This document shows, one piece after another, positions 12,848-17,139 of a DNA stretch of 17,139 nucleotides. The DNA is taken from assembly GCA_020048295.1 (NCBI GenBank), contig JAIFMT010000012.1, positions 1 through 17,139 of the forward strand. The letters are read 5' to 3'. The stretch is from Rhodoferax sp. Its GTDB lineage: Bacteria; Pseudomonadota; Gammaproteobacteria; Burkholderiales; Burkholderiaceae. The translations under genes were made by a program, and so were the position numbers. The notes beneath the pieces were generated by a model. That model did no database searches. It was given only the letters and a program-made list of their open reading frames with translations, and had not been told where the DNA came from. How positions within the stretch are numbered: position 1 is the first letter of the stretch; the number at the start of each line of letters is the position of its first letter.

Positions 12848-15358
12848 ATGGAAAATCTGAAACCCAAAGTCCTGGCCATCGACGATACCCCGGTCAACCT
12901 GCTGACCCTGGGGGCCGCGCTCAAGGCCGACTTTGATCTGCAACTGGCCACTTCGGGGCCGATGGGCATCAGTCTGGCGCTACAGCACGTGCCCGACTTG
13001 ATTCTGCTCGACATCATGATGCCCGGGATGGACGGTTTTGAGACCTGTCGCCGACTCAAGGCCGAGCCCACGCTGCACGACATTCCCATCATGTTTGTCA
13101 CTGCCCTGCACGAGCAGGGGGCCGAACTCAAGGGCCTCGCGCTGGGTGCGGCCGACTACATCACCAAGCCAATTCAGGTCGAGATAGCGCGCCAGCGCAT
13201 CAGCAACCTGATTGAACGCGAGCAGTTGCGCCGCCAGGTGGTGGCGCAGCGCGACCAGCTGGTGGCCGAAATTGCCGAGCACACGCAAACCCAGGCCAAC
13301 CTGAAAAAGCTCACGGTGGCCATTGAGCAAAGCCCGGCTTCGGTGGTCATCACCGACTTGAATGCCATCATCCAGTACGTCAACCCGCGCTTTACCGAAG
13401 TCACCGGCTACAGCGCCGAGGAAGCCATTGGCCAAAACCCACGCATGCTGCAGTCGGGCCAGACCAGCGACGCCACCTACCCGCAACTCTGGGGCCAGCT
13501 CACCAGCGGCAACCGTTGGAAAGGCGAGTTGATCAACAGACGAAAAAACGGCGAAATCTACTGGGAAGACTGCCAGATCTCACCGGTCAAGAATGCGGCG
13601 GGCGAGATCACCAACTATGTGGCGGTCAAGACCGACATCACCGAGCGTAAACAAGAGCAGGAAAAGCTGCAGCTCGCTGCCGGGGTGTTTGCCAGCGCGC
13701 GCGAGGGCATTGCCATCACCAACCTGGACGGCATCTTCATCGATGTCAACGATGCCTTCACCCGCATCACCGGCTACAGCCGTACCGAGGCGCTTGGCAA
13801 ACACTCGCGCATGCTGAACTCGGGCCTGCAAAGCAAAGAGTTCTACCAGATGATGTGGGAGCAACTTGCCGCCAAAGGCCACTGGTATGGCGAGATCTGG
13901 AACCGCCGCAAAAGCGGCGAGGTCTTTGCCGAAATGCTGACCATCAGCACGGTGACCGATACCGAAGGGCGGGCGCAACACTATGTGGCGCTGTTTTCCG
14001 ACATCACGGCCATCAAAGAACACCAGAAAGAGCTTGATCACATCGCCCACTATGACGTGCTGACCAGCCTGCCCAACCGCGTGCTGCTGGCCGACCGGCT
14101 GCGCCAGGGCATGACGCAATCGGTACGCCGTGGCCAGAAACTGGCGGTGATCTTTCTCGACCTCGACGGCTTCAAGGTCATCAACGACACGCATGGCCAT
14201 GAGGCCGGCGACTTGTTGCTGATGACGGTGGCCAAGCGCATGAAACACGCGCTGCGCGACGGCGACACGCTGGCGCGCATTGGCGGTGACGAGTTTGTCG
14301 CGGTGCTGATGGACATGGACGACACGTCCGCCAGTCTGCCACTGCTGAACCGCCTGCTCGAAGCCGCGGCGCTGCCCGTGCAATTGGTCAACGTCGCGCT
14401 CAAGGTGTCGGCCAGCCTGGGCGTGACGTTTTATCCGCAAAATTTCGACATCGATGCCGAGCAACTGCTGCGCCAGGCCGACCAGGCCATGTACCAGGCC
14501 AAGCTGGCCGGCAAAAACCGCTTTCACCTGTTTGACACCGCGCAAGACAGTGGCCTGCGCAGTCACCATGAAAGCCTCAAGGGCATCCGCCAGGCGCTGT
14601 TGTCCAACGAGCTGGTGCTGCACTACCAGCCCAAGGTCAATATGCGCAGCGGGCAAATCATCGGCGCCGAGGCGCTGATCCGCTGGCAACACCCCGAGCA
14701 AGGCCTGCAAATGCCGGTCTCGTTCTTGCCCACCATCGAAGACCACCCGCTGGCCATTGATGTGGGTGAATGGGTGATCGATGCCGCGCTGACGCAAGTG
14801 GAAAGCTGGCACGCGCAGGGCTTTGACATTGCCGTCAGCGTCAACGTTGGCGCGCGCCAGCTGCAGCAGATCGATTTTGTGACCCGGCTGCGCGAGATTC
14901 TGGCCCGCCACCCCAGCGTCAAACCCGGCAGCCTGGCGCTTGAGGTGCTGGAAACCAGCGCGCTGGAAGACATCGCCGGGGTTTCGCAAGTCATCAAGCA
15001 ATGCACCGAAATGGGGGTTGAGTTCGCGCTGGACGACTTTGGCACGGGCTACTCGTCGCTCACCTACCTGAAGCGCCTGCCGGTGACGCTGTTGAAGATG
15101 GACCAGAGTTTTGTGCGCGACATGCTGGTCGATCCGGATGACCTGGCGATTCTGGAAGGCGTGATCGGGCTGGCCCGCGCGTTCCAGCGCCAGGTGATTG
15201 CCGAAGGTGTGGAGACCATCGCCCACGGCGTGCAGTTGCTCAAGCTCGGTTGCTACCTGGCGCAAGGCTTTGGCATTGCCAGGCCGATGCCGGCGCAAGA
15301 CCTGCCACGCTGGGCCGCCCAGTGGCAACCCGACCCGGCCTGGGTGTCGATCGACTGA
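12848..15358 (+). CDS. REC-PAS-PAS-GGDEF-EAL c-di-GMP enzyme
   Basis: The 836-residue cytosolic protein has a receiver (~5-120; D12/D13, Asp 55, Thr 85, Lys 107), a coiled-coil linker, PAS 1 (~153-268), PAS 2 (~275-390), GGDEF (~400-565) and EAL (~575-825). The cyclase motif RIGGDEF (477-483) is intact, and the inhibitory I-site RDGD (470-473) sits at the proper five-residue spacing. The EAL domain keeps EAL (608-610), Asn 666 in SVNVGARQ, Glu 702 in LETSALED, DDFGTGYSS (729-737), Lys 750 and the Glu of AEGVET (787-788). Both activities therefore look possible: c-di-GMP synthesis from GTP and its hydrolysis to pGpG. It is the only recognisable output of the cassette, presumably switched by phosphorylation of Asp 55. 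It starts 20 nt after the hybrid kinase, in the same operon; its stop is followed by repeat copy D. Confidence 0.95.
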   Translation: MENLKPKVLAIDDTPVNLLTLGAALKADFDLQLATSGPMGISLALQHVPDLILLDIMMPGMDGFETCRRLKAEPTLHDIPIMFVTALHEQGAELKGLALGAADYITKPIQVEIARQRISNLIEREQLRRQVVAQRDQLVAEIAEHTQTQANLKKLTVAIEQSPASVVITDLNAIIQYVNPRFTEVTGYSAEEAIGQNPRMLQSGQTSDATYPQLWGQLTSGNRWKGELINRRKNGEIYWEDCQISPVKNAAGEITNYVAVKTDITERKQEQEKLQLAAGVFASAREGIAITNLDGIFIDVNDAFTRITGYSRTEALGKHSRMLNSGLQSKEFYQMMWEQLAAKGHWYGEIWNRRKSGEVFAEMLTISTVTDTEGRAQHYVALFSDITAIKEHQKELDHIAHYDVLTSLPNRVLLADRLRQGMTQSVRRGQKLAVIFLDLDGFKVINDTHGHEAGDLLLMTVAKRMKHALRDGDTLARIGGDEFVAVLMDMDDTSASLPLLNRLLEAAALPVQLVNVALKVSASLGVTFYPQNFDIDAEQLLRQADQAMYQAKLAGKNRFHLFDTAQDSGLRSHHESLKGIRQALLSNELVLHYQPKVNMRSGQIIGAEALIRWQHPEQGLQMPVSFLPTIEDHPLAIDVGEWVIDAALTQVESWHAQGFDIAVSVNVGARQLQQIDFVTRLREILARHPSVKPGSLALEVLETSALEDIAGVSQVIKQCTEMGVEFALDDFGTGYSSLTYLKRLPVTLLKMDQSFVRDMLVDPDDLAILEGVIGLARAFQRQVIAEGVETIAHGVQLLKLGCYLAQGFGIARPMPAQDLPRWAAQWQPDPAWVSID

Positions 15359-15403
15359 TAGGGATTCTCTGGGGTGCGCCAGGTTTTTAAGGCTTTTTCA
15401 CCG

Positions 15404-15447
15404 TTAGCCCTTATGTTATATGCGCTGACAGCTCACTATTTTGAAGT
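15404..15447 (+). repeat. Dispersed repeat, copy D (between signalling cassette and deaminase)
   Basis: TAG (15405-15407), 14 nt, GCGC (15422-15425), 4 nt, AGCT (15430-15433), then CACTATTTTGAAGT. It has the same spacing and orientation as the others. It ends 4 nt before the GAGG ribosome site of the deaminase gene. No convincing terminator was seen in 15359-15403, although a T-rich stretch (GTTTTTAAGGCTTTTT) occurs there. Confidence 0.85.
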
Positions 15448-15461
15448 AATGAGGCAACCCC

Positions 15462-16739
15462 ATGCTTGACTTGCTGATTCAAGACGCCAGCCTGCCCGAT
15501 GGGCGCAGCGGCATGTCGGTGGCTGTGCAGGGCGGCAAGATTGTTGCGGTGGCGGCCGGCCTGCGCGCGCCGGCGCAGCAAACACTCGACGCACAAGGCC
15601 AGCTGCTGAGTCCGCCGTTTGTTGACGCCCACTTTCATCTGGATGCCACGCTGAGTTACGGCCTGCCACGCGTCAACCAGTCGGGCACGCTGCTGGAAGG
15701 CATTGCGTTGTGGGGAGAACTCAAACCGCAGCTCACCCAAGAGGCGCTGATGGCGCGCGCGCTGGCTTATTGCGACTGGGCAGTGGCCCAGGGCCTGCTG
15801 GCGATTCGCACGCATGTCGATGTGTGCGACGCGCGGCTGCTGGCGGTCGATGCGTTGCTACAGGTGAAGCGCCAGGTGGCCCCTTACATTGACCTGCAAC
15901 TGGTGGCGTTTCCGCAGGACGGCGTGCTGCGCGCTCCTGATGCGCTGCTGAACTTGAAGCGTGCGCTGGAGCGCGGCGTTGATGTGGTGGGCGGTATTCC
16001 GCACTTTGAGCGGACCAACGAAGACGGTGCGGTCAGCGTGAAGCTGCTGTGTGAGCTGGCCGCCGAGCGTGGCCTGCGCGTGGACATGCATTGCGACGAG
16101 TCGGACGACCCGCTGTCGCGCCATGTGGAGACGCTGGCCTTCGAGACGCAGCGGCTGGGGCTGCATGGGCGCGTCACTGGCTCGCACCTGACTTCCATGC
16201 ATAGTATGGACAACTACTATGTGAGCAAGCTGATCGCCCTGATGGCCGAGAGCCAGTTGCATGCGGTGGCCAACCCGCTGATCAACATCACCCTGCAAGG
16301 CCGCCACGACAGCTATCCAAAACGGCGTGGCATGACGCGCGTGCCAGAGCTGCTGGCTGCGGGCATCAATGTGGCGTTTGGCCATGACTGTGTGATGGAC
16401 CCCTGGTACTCGCTGGGCAGCGGCGACATGCTCGAAGTCGCCCACATGGGCCTGCATGTGGCGCAAATGACCAGCCAGAGCGCCATGCGCCAATGTTTTG
16501 ATGCGGTGACGGTGAACGCCGCGCGCGTGCTCGGACTGCAGCACTATGGGCTGGCAGTGGGTTGTCATGCTGACTTTGTGCTGTTGCAGGCGCGCGACCC
16601 GATCGAAGCACTGCGCCTGCGCGCCACCCGGCTGAAAGTGTTCCGACGCGGCGTGCTGCTGGCCGAGTCTGCCCCGGCCCTCTCGCAACTGCACCTGCCC
16701 GGTCGACCGTCGCACACGGCTTTGATGCGGGTGGGTTGA
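15462..16739 (+). CDS. codA: CodA-type cytosine deaminase family amidohydrolase
   Basis: The 425-residue protein is colinear with E. coli CodA. It has the metal-binding DAHFHLD (His 57, His 59), the NQSGTLLEG segment, THVDV, FPQ (Gln 152), MHCDE (His 210, Glu 213), SHLTSMHS (His 242), NPLINITLQGR and GHDCVMDPW (Asp 309). CodA-family enzymes hydrolyse the exocyclic amino group of cytosine or related rings to give uracil-type products and ammonia. Cys 310 stands where E. coli CodA has Asp 314 (GHDDVFDPW), a residue known to tune specificity toward 5-substituted cytosines. The substrate may therefore differ from plain cytosine. ATG 15462 is supported by GAGG at 15451-15454. It is probably functionally linked to the importer 10 kb upstream, though separated from it by the signalling cassette. 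An AtzC-like or isoguanine-type activity is an alternative. Confidence 0.85.
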   Translation: MLDLLIQDASLPDGRSGMSVAVQGGKIVAVAAGLRAPAQQTLDAQGQLLSPPFVDAHFHLDATLSYGLPRVNQSGTLLEGIALWGELKPQLTQEALMARALAYCDWAVAQGLLAIRTHVDVCDARLLAVDALLQVKRQVAPYIDLQLVAFPQDGVLRAPDALLNLKRALERGVDVVGGIPHFERTNEDGAVSVKLLCELAAERGLRVDMHCDESDDPLSRHVETLAFETQRLGLHGRVTGSHLTSMHSMDNYYVSKLIALMAESQLHAVANPLINITLQGRHDSYPKRRGMTRVPELLAAGINVAFGHDCVMDPWYSLGSGDMLEVAHMGLHVAQMTSQSAMRQCFDAVTVNAARVLGLQHYGLAVGCHADFVLLQARDPIEALRLRATRLKVFRRGVLLAESAPALSQLHLPGRPSHTALMRVG

Positions 16740-16783
16740 ACCTGGTCTGCCCAGTTGGGCGCGCGCCCGTGTGGGACGCTGGC

Positions 16784-17139
16784 TCAGCGCGACCCGTGGC
16801 CCCCCAGCTTGAGCACCAGTTCCAGCCGGTTGGCGACACCGTGGTAAGTCAGCACCGAAGACACATACTCCTTGACGGTGTGATCGGACAAATTCAGGTT
16901 GCGCGCGATGATCTTGTTGGCGCTGCCGCGCAACAGCAGTTCTTGCACCTGTTGCAGTCGGGGTGACAGGTTTCGCGTGGCGGCCTCTGCTTGGGTGCTG
17001 TTGTGCAGCGTGGCAGCCAGTTCAGGGGGCACAAAAAACTCGCCAGCCAAAATTCGTTCAAACCCTTGCAGCACCAGGGCCGGGTCTGCGGTTTTGGGAA
17101 TGAAGCCGCGCGCGCCAGCCGCCAGCGCGGTGCGAATCA
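16784..17139 (-). CDS. NarL/FixJ-type response regulator, C-terminal part
   Basis: The gene runs leftward from beyond the right edge and stops at 16784-16786. The visible ~118 residues begin with the end of a receiver (ALAAGARGFIPK, with the conserved Lys), a linker, then a LuxR-type helix-turn-helix: LSPRLQQVQELLLRG, SANKIIARNLNLSDHTVKEYV and a final helix ending in LKLGGHGSR. Such proteins bind DNA after phosphorylation, usually by a nearby histidine kinase. The GTG at 17074 falls inside the receiver-linker region, so the true start lies outside the window. It converges on the deaminase with only 44 bp between stops. It is the only DNA-binding regulator in the window; whether it is a partner of the signalling cassette cannot be told. 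Confidence 0.88.
   Translation of the reverse strand, partial: IRTALAAGARGFIPKTADPALVLQGFERILAGEFFVPPELAATLHNSTQAEAATRNLSPRLQQVQELLLRGSANKIIARNLNLSDHTVKEYVSSVLTYHGVANRLELVLKLGGHGSR

Noticed and set aside
13580..15328. Long open frame on the - strand opposite the GGDEF-EAL gene (582 codons)
   Set aside because: It mirrors a well-conserved gene in codon phase and shows no domain, ribosome site or plausible composition.
16749..16768. Possible terminator between the convergent deaminase and regulator genes (GCCCAGTTGGGC and GGGCGCGCGCCC)
   Set aside because: The stems are four or five pairs or have no room for a loop, and no T-run follows on either strand.

Overview
The window (17,139 bp, high GC, almost fully coding, mostly + strand) looks like chromosomal DNA of a betaproteobacterium, most likely Burkholderiales/Comamonadaceae of a Rhodoferax- or Polaromonas-like kind. 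This rests on codon and protein style, on the arrangement of the BMP-type transporter genes, and on a short intergenic repeat with the core TAG-N14-GCGC-N4-AGCT that I associate from memory with that family. No tRNA, rRNA, CRISPR array, transposase or phage gene was seen.

Layout. (1) Positions 1-199 hold the C-terminal end of a Zn-dependent hydantoinase/carbamoylase-family amidase, and 273-545 a small KTSC-domain protein. (2) Positions 792-5447 hold a complete nucleoside/nucleobase-type ABC importer: periplasmic BMP-family binding protein, double ATPase, and two membrane permeases joined by ATGA overlaps. A sigma-54-like -24/-12 element sits upstream at 691-706. (3) Positions 5646-15358 hold a tightly packed signalling cassette: an HDOD-PAS-histidine kinase, a CHASE-domain membrane histidine kinase, a stand-alone receiver, a REC-PAS-PAS-PAS-HisKA-HATPase-REC hybrid kinase, and a REC-PAS-PAS-GGDEF-EAL protein. 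The first three genes overlap by 4 nt and the next gaps are 8 and 20 nt. (4) Positions 15462-16739 hold a CodA-type cytosine deaminase family amidohydrolase. (5) On the - strand at the right edge is the C-terminal part of a NarL/LuxR-type response regulator.

How it may work together. Amidase, importer and deaminase make a plausible uptake-and-breakdown set for pyrimidine-like nitrogen compounds: import, deamination, then hydrolysis of a carbamoyl intermediate, possibly under nitrogen (sigma-54) control. The signalling cassette sits between the importer and the deaminase and ends in c-di-GMP enzymes with no DNA-binding output, so it probably turns extracytoplasmic (CHASE) and cytoplasmic (PAS) inputs into a change of c-di-GMP level.

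The most unusual structure is the repeat family. Four intergenic copies lie in the same orientation, at the boundaries before the binding protein, before the ATPase, after the last permease and before the deaminase. A fifth degenerate copy with the same internal spacing lies inside the ATPase gene, exactly where the protein carries about 21 extra residues between the second ABC signature and the second Walker B. Copies three and four bracket the signalling cassette.
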